Below, piece after piece: positions 7,730 to 15,592 of a stretch of 64,000 nt of DNA. Position numbers and translations under genes: made by a program. The stretch spans positions 1-64,000 of the forward strand of contig JAVBNX010000008.1 in the NCBI GenBank assembly GCA_031551275.1. The letters are read 5' to 3'. The notes under the pieces are model-generated. The model was not told the origin of the DNA, did no database searches, and saw only the letters and a list, made by a program, of their open reading frames with translations. This DNA comes from JAVBMJ01 sp031551275. Lineage in GTDB: Bacteria; Bacteroidota; Bacteroidia; Bacteroidales; Rikenellaceae. Numbering within the stretch: position 1 is the first letter of the stretch; each line of letters starts with the position of its first letter.

Positions 7730-7759
7730 GAAAATCAATGAATACTTCCATTGAATTGT

Positions 7760-9700
7760 TTACCGTTGAGTCGTCAATTTCCAGTCGTCCGTCCTGAAGG
7801 GCCCCGCAGGAAGCCCCTGCGCGTTGAACAGGTTCACATCCGGGTTGTTTCCCCAGGCGAAACGCACGGCGACGGGGTCGGCCACCTCATCGCTCCAAAC
7901 GACGATCCTATCGCCCTGGAGCTCCGCTTTGGCCCAGTAGAATTTCTGATCCGAGCCGGCGATGGCGAAGCCCTCTATGTAGCCGTACTTGTTGCGCAAA
8001 TCCCATTGCGAAGCGTGCATATTGAAGGTCAAAACGATCTTGCCGTCACTTTTTTCCATCGACCGGTAGGTGGGAGATGAGAAGACGACCTGCTGCATCC
8101 CGTACGAGTCGTATGCGGCGTTAAGTGCCAGCCTCTTGCCCACGTCCTGCTTGTTTCTGGGGTGGATGTCGTACATATCGCCTATGTCAATGATCACGGC
8201 CTGCCCGGTCCGGGGCTGGGAGAGGGTCAGGGTTTGGGCTTCGCGTAGCTCGGCCCACGTGCTTTCTGCGGGTTGCCCGTCCTTGTCCATAAAGTTCGCC
8301 AACTGGACCCAGTAAAAGGGGAATTCATAGCCCCATTGGGCGCGCCAGTCCCGGATCATGTTGGGAAACAGGGTGCGGTAGTCGTAGGAACGCCCCAGGA
8401 TCGCGTTGTTCTCGCCCTGGTACCAGATCGCCCCCCGGATCCGGAAATCCTTCAGCGGATGGATCATCCCGTTGTAAAGCAGCGAATTGAGAGAATTGGG
8501 CCCCAGCTGCACATACTGGTAATCGGAATTGATGACCGAGGTGCGGTACTTCCACTCCCCGGCCAACGGCACCTTGACCGGCATCGGCCCGGGCACCTCC
8601 AGGAAGAGCTCCTCGGGCAGGCTTGTAAAGCCTCCGGGCCCCGTCACATCCTCGACCCTGACGGTTATCTCGTTCCGCCCGGCCTTCAGCACCCCGGCGG
8701 GCACGACGTAGAGGCGGTTCGCGGCGGGGCCGTTCGTGCGGCCGACCTCCACCCCGTTGATCCACGTGATGTCCGCATCGTCTATCCGCCCGAGGGACAG
8801 TGCGGCCTTCGCCCCGGCCGCCTGGGCGGGTACGTCAAAGGTGTAACGGAACCAGACCAGGCCGTCCACTCCGGCCAGCGGGGTGGCGCTCCACTCCTGC
8901 GGCTGCTGTATGGCTTCCCAGGTTTGGTCGTCCGTCCCGGCCGCGTACCATTTCGAGGCCATGCCCGGATCGTCGGAACTCCTCTCCGAGTAGCGGTCCA
9001 GGGTCGGGTACTTGTCCAGCAGGGCGATCACGGCGGGATCGTAGGGTATCTTTACCTCCGCGGGCAGCTTCGCGTAGGACTGCGGGCTGGTCCAGGTTTC
9101 GATATCCGTACCGCCCCACGAGGAGTTGATGATCCCGACCGGCACGCCCAGTTCGCGGTTGATCTCCCGCGCGAAGAAGTAGGCCACGGCGGAGAAATCC
9201 CCCACCGTCTGCGGGCTGCACACCGTCCATTGCCCCGGCACATCGTCCTGCGGGACGCGGTGGGGACGCCTGGCTACATTCAGAACCCGTATGGCGGGAT
9301 GATCGGCCGCGGCGATCTCCTGCTCCGCGTTGGCCGAGTAACTGACCGGCCACTCCATGTTGGATTGCCCGCTGCACAGCCACACGTCGCCCACCAATAT
9401 ATCGGTATATTTCAGCGCATTGCCTTTCCCCTTCACATCCAACACATAAGGCCCTCCGGCGGCCATCGGGTCCAGCGTAACCGACCACGCCCCCGCCTTA
9501 TCCGCGCGGGTGGCACGCACCTGTCCGTTAAAGGCGACCGTCACGGTTTCGCCCTTATCGGCCCAACCCCATATTTTAACCGGATTCTCGCGCTGGAGTA
9601 CCATGTTGTCGCCCAGAAACCCCGCCAACCTAACCTCGGCCCTCAAAGCCGGGGCCAGGCACACGGCTAAAAGCAATGCGAAAATTTGTTTTTTCATCAT
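7760..9700 (-). CDS. Sialate O-acetylesterase-like SGNH esterase, long form
   Basis: A 646-residue exported protein (signal MMKKQIFALLLAVCLAPALRAE). Catalytic motifs of the DUF303/SASA family: CSGQSNMEW with Ser113, WYQGENN near residue 425 and IHPRNK near 513, giving the Ser-His pair. Between the first two blocks lies a jelly-roll insert (WFRYTFDVP...ITWINGVEVGRT) like the GH2 sugar-binding domain, as is usual for long members. It would remove O-acetyl groups from glycans in the periplasm; sialic acid is only the founding substrate. It is the last gene of PUL 1, 43 bases after the GH3 gene, and is probably transcribed from the promoter at 12064-12071. Confidence 0.85.
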   Translation of the reverse strand: MMKKQIFALLLAVCLAPALRAEVRLAGFLGDNMVLQRENPVKIWGWADKGETVTVAFNGQVRATRADKAGAWSVTLDPMAAGGPYVLDVKGKGNALKYTDILVGDVWLCSGQSNMEWPVSYSANAEQEIAAADHPAIRVLNVARRPHRVPQDDVPGQWTVCSPQTVGDFSAVAYFFAREINRELGVPVGIINSSWGGTDIETWTSPQSYAKLPAEVKIPYDPAVIALLDKYPTLDRYSERSSDDPGMASKWYAAGTDDQTWEAIQQPQEWSATPLAGVDGLVWFRYTFDVPAQAAGAKAALSLGRIDDADITWINGVEVGRTNGPAANRLYVVPAGVLKAGRNEITVRVEDVTGPGGFTSLPEELFLEVPGPMPVKVPLAGEWKYRTSVINSDYQYVQLGPNSLNSLLYNGMIHPLKDFRIRGAIWYQGENNAILGRSYDYRTLFPNMIRDWRAQWGYEFPFYWVQLANFMDKDGQPAESTWAELREAQTLTLSQPRTGQAVIIDIGDMYDIHPRNKQDVGKRLALNAAYDSYGMQQVVFSSPTYRSMEKSDGKIVLTFNMHASQWDLRNKYGYIEGFAIAGSDQKFYWAKAELQGDRIVVWSDEVADPVAVRFAWGNNPDVNLFNAQGLPAGPFRTDDWKLTTQR

Positions 9701-9743
9701 GATTTTATTCTTCCTGATACCAGAGGTATCTAAAGCCCCAAAC

Positions 9744-12035
9744 TTACAAAAGTGTAAACCCGCAGCCCTTTACCTCGGCACTGTTGGGTCCGATCATCAC
9801 TTCGAAATCGCCCGGCTCGAGGATAAAATCGGTTTGATTGTCGTAGAATTTCAGCATTTCGGGCGTAACGGTAAAGCTGACCGTGGAACTCTCGCCGGGT
9901 TGCAGGCGGATCTTTTCAAATCCTTTCAGCTCCTTGACCGGGCGGGTGTAGGCGCCCGCCAGATCGCGGATATAGAGTTGCACCACCTCGCTGCCCCCGC
10001 GTGCTCCCGTGTTGGTTACCTCCACGCTGGCAACCAGCGATTCCCGGCCGGTAATCTGATTTTTATCGAGCCTGACCTCCCCGTACGAGAAGGTCGTGTA
10101 GCCCAACCCGTACCCGAAAGGATACAACGGCAAAACGGTCTGGTCGAGATAGCCCGTCACATACATCCCGATCGACCCGTCCGCGGCGGCCGGACGCCCG
10201 GTCTGCCGGTAGGCGTAGCGGATGGGGATCTGGCCCACGCTGCGCGGGAAGGTCATGGTCAGCCTGCCGCCCGGCTCCCGGTCGCCGAACAGCACGTCGG
10301 CGATGGCCAGCCCGGCCTCCGTGCCGGGGAACCACACGTTCAGGATGGCGTCCAGGTTCTCCTCTTCCCAGGCCAGGGTCATGGGCCGTCCGGCGAACAG
10401 CACCAAAACGACGGGCTTCCCGGTCGCCTTGAGCTTGACCAGCAACTCCTTTTGGGCCTCGGGGATGCCGATATCGGAGCGCGACGCCCCCTCTCCGGCC
10501 ATCTCGGCCCCCTCCCCCATCACGGCGAGGATCACATCCGCCTTTTGGGCCGCCGCCAACGCCTCGGCGTGCATCCGGGCCACGGGGCGGTTGTCGAAGA
10601 CATAGGGCTTGCTCGCAAAGGCCGTTTTACGCTCCATCACGTCGCCGTAAGCCAGATTGCTGCCCCGCGCGTGCAACAGCGACGCCTGACCCTGCACGGC
10701 CTGTTTGAGGCCCTCCAGAACCGTTACGGGGGTGGAATAGTCCGCCCCGAAGGTCCAGCACCCGAGCACGTCCATCTTGCTGTCGGCCAACGGGCCGATG
10801 ACCGCGATGGTCCCCTTTCTGGCCAGCGGCAGAATGTTGTCCTTATTCTTCAGCAGCACGAAGCTCTCGGCCGCCACACGGCGCGACGCGGCCCGGTGCT
10901 CCGGCGTGAAAACGTCGGTGGCGATGCGGCCCGTATCGCAATATTTGTAGGGATCGGCAAAGAGCCCTAACTTGTATTTGGCTTCCAGGATGCGGCGGCA
11001 CGCCTGGTCAATGTCCTTCATGGAGACCTTCCCCTCATCGAGCGATTGTTTCAGCGTCCTTAAAAACCCCTGCGTGGCCATATCCATATCCGTCCCGGCC
11101 TTCAAAGCCCGCGCCGAGACCTGCTGTATATCGCCCATCCCGTGCACGGTCAGCTCCCTGACGGCGTCCCAGTCCGAGACCACGAAGCCGTCGAAGCCCC
11201 AGCGATCGCGCAGCACATCGGTCAGCAGCCAACGGTTCGCGGCGGCGGGAATCCCCTCCACGTCGTTGAAGGCGGCCATAAAGCTGCCCGCCCCGGCTTT
11301 GACCGCAGCGTCGAAGGGCGGAAAATACTCATTGAACATCCGCATACGACTCATATCCACCGAATTGTAATCGCGACCGCCCTCGGGCGCACCGTACAGC
11401 GCGAAGTGCTTGACGCAACACATCAACTCGTCGTTGCGGGTCATACCGCCCTGAAAGCCCCTCACGTACGCCTCCGCGACCCTCGAGCCCAGGAAGGCGT
11501 CCTCGCCGGCACCCTCGGCCACTCGTCCCCAGCGGGGATCGATGGAGATATCCACCATCGGCCCGTAGGCCCAGCAAACGCCCTGCGCGGTGGCCTCGAC
11601 GGCCGATATGCGCACGGCCTGCTCGATGGCCTCCATGTTCCAGGTCGCGGACATCCCCAGCGGAATGGGGAAGATGGTGTTGTAACCGTGCACCACGTCC
11701 ATCCCGATCAGAAGCGGGATGCCCAGGCGGCTCCTTGTCACGGCGATCTGCTGCAACTCGAAGATGTTTTTCGGGGACATCACGTTCAAAAGCGCGCCCA
11801 CCTGCCCGTTGGCGACGGGTCCCGCATCGGCCATTTCGGTCTCGGGCCCGGTCAGCATCGAACCGTTGGCCGGGACCAGGTTCATCTGCCCGAGCTTCTC
11901 CTCAAGGGTCATCTTGCCCATCAAGTCGTCCACGAACCGGTTCATCTCCTTGTCGCCGCTCCCCGAGGGGCGTGAGCAACCCTGGATCATGATCCCGGAG
12001 AGGAGGCACAATCCCGCTAATTTTAGAATTCTCAT
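9744..12035 (-). CDS. Glycoside hydrolase family 3 beta-glucosidase-type lipoprotein
   Basis: A 763-residue protein. The start MRILKLAGLC is used, giving a lipoprotein signal ending in IQGC (Cys20); an ATG 24 bases upstream is also open. Domain order is GH3 N-terminal barrel, GH3 C-terminal domain and FnIII-like tail. The nucleophile is Asp288 in GFVVSDWDAV, preceded by KHFALYGAPEGGRDYNSVDM; the C-terminal domain carries MGEGAEMAGEGASRSD, where the acid/base is expected. The tail has VEVTNTGARGGSEVVQLYI. The closest pattern is periplasmic BglX-type exo-beta-glucosidase. Substrate specificity (glucose or xylose) is not readable. A promoter lies directly upstream, separate from the genes before it. 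Confidence 0.9.
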   Translation of the reverse strand: MRILKLAGLCLLSGIMIQGCSRPSGSGDKEMNRFVDDLMGKMTLEEKLGQMNLVPANGSMLTGPETEMADAGPVANGQVGALLNVMSPKNIFELQQIAVTRSRLGIPLLIGMDVVHGYNTIFPIPLGMSATWNMEAIEQAVRISAVEATAQGVCWAYGPMVDISIDPRWGRVAEGAGEDAFLGSRVAEAYVRGFQGGMTRNDELMCCVKHFALYGAPEGGRDYNSVDMSRMRMFNEYFPPFDAAVKAGAGSFMAAFNDVEGIPAAANRWLLTDVLRDRWGFDGFVVSDWDAVRELTVHGMGDIQQVSARALKAGTDMDMATQGFLRTLKQSLDEGKVSMKDIDQACRRILEAKYKLGLFADPYKYCDTGRIATDVFTPEHRAASRRVAAESFVLLKNKDNILPLARKGTIAVIGPLADSKMDVLGCWTFGADYSTPVTVLEGLKQAVQGQASLLHARGSNLAYGDVMERKTAFASKPYVFDNRPVARMHAEALAAAQKADVILAVMGEGAEMAGEGASRSDIGIPEAQKELLVKLKATGKPVVLVLFAGRPMTLAWEEENLDAILNVWFPGTEAGLAIADVLFGDREPGGRLTMTFPRSVGQIPIRYAYRQTGRPAAADGSIGMYVTGYLDQTVLPLYPFGYGLGYTTFSYGEVRLDKNQITGRESLVASVEVTNTGARGGSEVVQLYIRDLAGAYTRPVKELKGFEKIRLQPGESSTVSFTVTPEMLKFYDNQTDFILEPGDFEVMIGPNSAEVKGCGFTLL

Positions 12036-12063
12036 GGTGTTGATTATCGCTCTATGCATAGTA

Positions 12064-12071
12064 CAAAGTTA
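12064..12071 (-). promoter_or_regulatory. Bacteroidota -7 box (TAnnTTTG) for the GH3-esterase unit
   Basis: On the minus strand the box reads TAACTTTG, about 29 bases before ATG 12035. It lies just behind the terminator of the preceding lipoprotein gene, so GH3 and the esterase form a separate transcription unit. Confidence 0.6.
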
Positions 12072-12087
12072 ACCGTCCGAACGGGGT

Positions 12088-12131
12088 AAAAAAACGGAAG
12101 TTGAAGGAGGTTTCCCTCCTTCGCCTCCCGT
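12088..12131 (-). terminator. Rho-independent terminator after the 12.1-13.6 kb lipoprotein gene
   Basis: On the minus strand, the inner stem GAAGGAGG / CCTCCTTC (12103-12122, tetraloop GAAA) is extended by an outer ACGG / CCGT pair across an internal loop and followed at once by seven T residues (12088-12094 on the plus strand as A). It closes transcription 16 bases behind the stop at 12147. Confidence 0.75.
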
Positions 12132-12146
12132 CGGTTGCTTCACTTA

Positions 12147-13556
12147 TTAAAGGGCTACATACTCTTTGGAAGAAGAGATCGTAGCGGGCAACGCGCTGTT
12201 GGCCTTGTAGTAGGCGAAGGTGCGCATCAAAATGATCAGCGAACGCTCCAGCGAGAGGTCCCCCGAAAATTCCGATACAGATTCAAGGTAAACCCTGATC
12301 TTGAAATTGTCGAACTCCATGTAGATCTTGTCGTAGATGCTGTTGGTCTCATCGACGAAGGGCACGAAACAGTATGCGCCGTTCTCATTCCAGTCGGGGT
12401 AATGGGTCTTCAGCGAGGCGGTCAACTCCCCCTGCATGGTAACAAGCGCTCCCGTATTGGTGGGGATGGAGAAAAACGCGGCTGTGGCCGGGTTGGCTTC
12501 CGTGGCACCGGGAGGCATGAACGCTACCCCGCTGATCGGGATCGGCACCGCATCGTTGGTTTTGTAATCGAACACGATGTAGACCTTGGTGTCCTTCGTC
12601 CAATCCAGATGCAGGTTCGGCCCTGTCAGGAAGAAATAGGGCATATACTGCGTGAACTTCAGGGCGAGGAAGGGCGGATTGTTGCCTGCCTGCGGATCCA
12701 GCCCGGCGCTCTCCGAGGTTACGGTCAGGGTATAGTAGTCGTCCCGGCCCGGGTCGTAGGCGCCCAGGGTGGTGCCGCTCAACGTGTTGGCGAATTTCCA
12801 GTTCCCCTCGGCAAGGTCCGCGGCATAGGCGAGCTGCCCGGTCGCCATCCTGTCGATCGCCGCCTGGGTCAGGGTGGTCTCCACGAAGTTGTCCAGGGCG
12901 AGGTTGCCCGGGTTGTCGACGCTGAAGCCGAACAATGAGACGGTCCTCAACTCGCCGTTGGCTATCAGGCTGTGCATCATCCTCGATGCGATCTCGAACC
13001 ACTCGGCCTTGTCGTACACCTCGCCGCCCACCGTGATGGTCGAGGGAAGCCCCGACGCGGTAATGTTGCCTGCAGTGTACGAGGCTGCGAAGGCATCCAG
13101 GAACGCCTGTTGGTCGGCAACCGACAACTCGATGGTCCTGGTCAGGGTAAAGGTCGCGGTCGCAGTTAGGTCTTTGGTGTTGACGGCCGTGAATTTTAGC
13201 TTGATCGAGTTGGTGCCGTCCGGGACTTCGAACGCCCGCTGGTAGGTGTAGTTCATCGGGTCGGGGAAGGCCGTGACGGTCTCCACGATCGAGGTAACCC
13301 CGTTGACCTCCTGCTCGACCTTGAGCGAGAGCAGGTCGAACTTTCCGGTAATGGTCACGCTCACGTTAAAGGGCGCCTCGCCGTCGTACCCGATCTCCCA
13401 GACCGGAAGGCCATCCTCCATTATATTGGAGGCGAATGCCGGTGCTGACGGCTTGAGGGGTATGTCCGTCTTGGGATTATCCTCGCATCCGGCCAAAAAA
13501 GCCGCAGGGATCAAAAACGCCGCGAACAAAAAAAGTAGTCGTTTCATTTTAGCCAT
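12147..13556 (-). CDS. Repeat lipoprotein with PMBR-like motifs and the SusD-shared module
   Basis: A 469-residue protein of no family I can name. The lipoprotein signal ends in FLAGC (Cys24; an alternative start three codons in gives Cys21). Regions in order: an Ig-like N-terminal domain (about 30-135); a helical repeat with ITASGLPSTITVGGEVYDKAEWF (about 145-195), resembling the LP-TITV-G phrase of pseudomurein-binding repeats; a module at about 255-425 with LHLDWTKDTKVYIVFDY, ISGVAFMPP and YPDWNENGAYCFVPF; and an end motif GDLSLERSLIILMRTFAYYK. The module recurs in the next protein and in the SusD at 25730-28033. It is probably a surface glycan- or wall-binding protein of PUL 1. A terminator follows. 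Confidence 0.65.
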   Translation of the reverse strand: MAKMKRLLFLFAAFLIPAAFLAGCEDNPKTDIPLKPSAPAFASNIMEDGLPVWEIGYDGEAPFNVSVTITGKFDLLSLKVEQEVNGVTSIVETVTAFPDPMNYTYQRAFEVPDGTNSIKLKFTAVNTKDLTATATFTLTRTIELSVADQQAFLDAFAASYTAGNITASGLPSTITVGGEVYDKAEWFEIASRMMHSLIANGELRTVSLFGFSVDNPGNLALDNFVETTLTQAAIDRMATGQLAYAADLAEGNWKFANTLSGTTLGAYDPGRDDYYTLTVTSESAGLDPQAGNNPPFLALKFTQYMPYFFLTGPNLHLDWTKDTKVYIVFDYKTNDAVPIPISGVAFMPPGATEANPATAAFFSIPTNTGALVTMQGELTASLKTHYPDWNENGAYCFVPFVDETNSIYDKIYMEFDNFKIRVYLESVSEFSGDLSLERSLIILMRTFAYYKANSALPATISSSKEYVAL

Positions 13557-13605
13557 GTTATTTTGATTTTTAGATTATTCATCCCGCCGGGAAAAGTATG
13601 CGTCG

Positions 13606-15483
13606 TTACTGGAAAGCCACATAACCGGCTGACGAGGAGAGGTCGGACGGCGCCGTGCCCGTGGCCGCGTAGTAGGCGAAGGCACGCATCAGGATGACCA
13701 GGGAGCGTTCCAACGAGAGGTCTCCCGAGTAGTCGGAGGTCCCGGCTACCACGACCCTCGTTTTGAACTTATCGAGCTCCATGTAGATGTTGCCGAAATC
13801 GCCTCCCATGAAGGGCAAGAAACAGAACTTGCCATTTTCATTCCAGGTGGGGAAATGGTTTTTCATGACCGAGGTCATCTCCACCTCAAGAGGAATGCGG
13901 TTACCCGAATAACCGGGAATGGTAAAGGACACGACGTTGGTCTCGTCGACCTGAATGGCACCTTGCGGCATAAAGCCGATCGCACCGGGGTTTATCGTTA
14001 CCAAATTGTTGTTCCTGTACTCAAACGAGAAGTAGACTTTGGTATCCTTCGTCCAGTCGATCTGCATGTCCGGCCCCGTTAAGAAGAAGTACGGTTGGGC
14101 GGTAGTGAACAAAAGTGCGAGAAAAGGCGGATCAGAGCCCGGTTGAGGGGCTATCCCGCTAAAGTTCTCCAAAGATACGGTCAACGGGTAGCTGTCGTCC
14201 CTGCCTGCGGAGGATGCGCCCAGGCTCACGCCGTCCAGCGTGTTGGCGAATTTGCCGTTGCCCTTGGCCGGGTCGCCCGCGTAGGCGAGCTGCTGGGTAA
14301 CCACCTGGGCCAGGAAGGCCATATCGACCGAGGACTGCGCGAAGTTATCCAGGGTAAGGTTGTTGGCGTTATCGATGGTGTAATTCGACAGGGTAATCGT
14401 CTCCGAGGTCCCGGTCAGCAGGTTGGCGAGCATCCGGGAGGCCATTTCGAACCATTGGGCCTTGGTGTAGGTCCTGCCGTTGACGGTAATTGTGGCGGGA
14501 AGGCCCGACGCCGTTATGTTGCCCGAGGCGTAGCTGGCCGCAAAGGCCTCCAGCAGCAGGGCCTGCTCGGCGACGGAGCGGTCGTTGGACAGGGTGTACC
14601 ACGCAGGGATCATATCGGGCAAGGCGCTCGCGGTTTTGTAGCTATCCAGCACGCGCGCCAGGGCCACGGCCATGCGGTCGTAGGAGAGGTTGCCGTTGCC
14701 CGCGCCGACGACTGCCGGGCCGACGTTGTTGGCGAAGATCCCGTTGTCGTACGAGTTGCCCAGTTGCAATGTGGCGATGCCTGCCAACACCACCTTGGAG
14801 AGCTGGACCGGCACGTAGCTGTCGTCGCCCGGGTTGGCGGGCCCTTCGATCTCGGTGTAGGAAACCGGGTCGCTGCTCCCGTTATACAGGTTGAGGTACG
14901 CCTTCAAAGAGGCCTCCACATAGGCCGTTTTACTGAGTGTCTCCCCGTCGACGGTGATGCTCTGGGGCATCGTTCCGTCTTGCAGGAAATCGGCGTAGGC
15001 CCCCGCCATGGCGTCGATCAAAAGGGCCTGGTCGACCGGGACGATAAGCTCCGCGGGCCTGGTCAGGATAAAGGTCTCGGTGACCGACATATCCTTTACG
15101 TGGAGGGCGGTAAAGATGATCTCCAATCGGGTCTCCCCCCTGGGGACCTCGAACAGCCCCTCGAAGGTGTATTTCCTCGGGTTGGTAAAGGTGGTGACGG
15201 TCTCCACGGGAGTGGTCACGCCGTTGAGCTTCTGTGTGACGGTCAACGACCGCATATTGGTATTGCTGGCCACGGTCACACTTACCGAGTAGGGCGATTT
15301 GCCGTTGTACTGGATGGTCCAGACCGGATCGCCGTCCCCGTCGGTCACATTGGATGTGATTACCGGGGTGACCGGGATGGTAACCGGGGCGTTGATCTCC
15401 GGCTCGCCGCTGCATCCGCTGAACAGTGCCGCGCAAACCAAAAACACCGCCGGGAAGAAATGCACTCGTCTCATTTTTTTCAT
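13606..15483 (-). CDS. Repeat lipoprotein, longer paralogue of its downstream neighbour
   Basis: A 625-residue protein with a lipoprotein signal ending in LFSGC (Cys24). It has the same plan as its neighbour: Ig-like domain, helical repeat, shared module (about 411-581: MQIDWTKDTKVYFSFEY, IGFMPQ, FPTWNENGKFCFLPF) and the end motif GDLSLERSLVILMRAFAYY. It also has an extra repeat unit near 145-300: DGTMPQSITVDGETLSKTAYVEASLKAYL and GNLSYDRMAVALARVLDSYKTASALPDMI, whose second part matches the C-terminal motif. Thus two copies of a helical two-part unit are present instead of one. It has its own promoter at 15517-15524. Function unknown; glycan or envelope binding is inferred from context. Confidence 0.65.
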   Translation of the reverse strand: MKKMRRVHFFPAVFLVCAALFSGCSGEPEINAPVTIPVTPVITSNVTDGDGDPVWTIQYNGKSPYSVSVTVASNTNMRSLTVTQKLNGVTTPVETVTTFTNPRKYTFEGLFEVPRGETRLEIIFTALHVKDMSVTETFILTRPAELIVPVDQALLIDAMAGAYADFLQDGTMPQSITVDGETLSKTAYVEASLKAYLNLYNGSSDPVSYTEIEGPANPGDDSYVPVQLSKVVLAGIATLQLGNSYDNGIFANNVGPAVVGAGNGNLSYDRMAVALARVLDSYKTASALPDMIPAWYTLSNDRSVAEQALLLEAFAASYASGNITASGLPATITVNGRTYTKAQWFEMASRMLANLLTGTSETITLSNYTIDNANNLTLDNFAQSSVDMAFLAQVVTQQLAYAGDPAKGNGKFANTLDGVSLGASSAGRDDSYPLTVSLENFSGIAPQPGSDPPFLALLFTTAQPYFFLTGPDMQIDWTKDTKVYFSFEYRNNNLVTINPGAIGFMPQGAIQVDETNVVSFTIPGYSGNRIPLEVEMTSVMKNHFPTWNENGKFCFLPFMGGDFGNIYMELDKFKTRVVVAGTSDYSGDLSLERSLVILMRAFAYYAATGTAPSDLSSSAGYVAFQ

Positions 15484-15516
15484 ATTTTAACGGTTATGAT
15501 TTACTGAGTTACAGAG

Positions 15517-15524
15517 CAAATTTA
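15517..15524 (-). promoter_or_regulatory. Bacteroidota -7 box (TAnnTTTG) for the repeat-lipoprotein pair
   Basis: On the minus strand the box reads TAAATTTG, 33 bases before ATG 15483, within a 109-base gap. This suggests the two repeat lipoproteins can be made independently of the SusC-led transcript. Confidence 0.55.
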
Positions 15525-15592
15525 GAGCGTTTCCACCCTATTCCGGAGCCGCGTTCTGTTCAGTTTTTTTGGTATCCCGGTCAATTCTCCCT

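Noticed and set aside
7540..7797. 85-codon plus-strand ATG frame
   Set aside because: It crosses a strong terminator and the repeat cluster and overlaps the 3' end of the esterase gene on the other strand.
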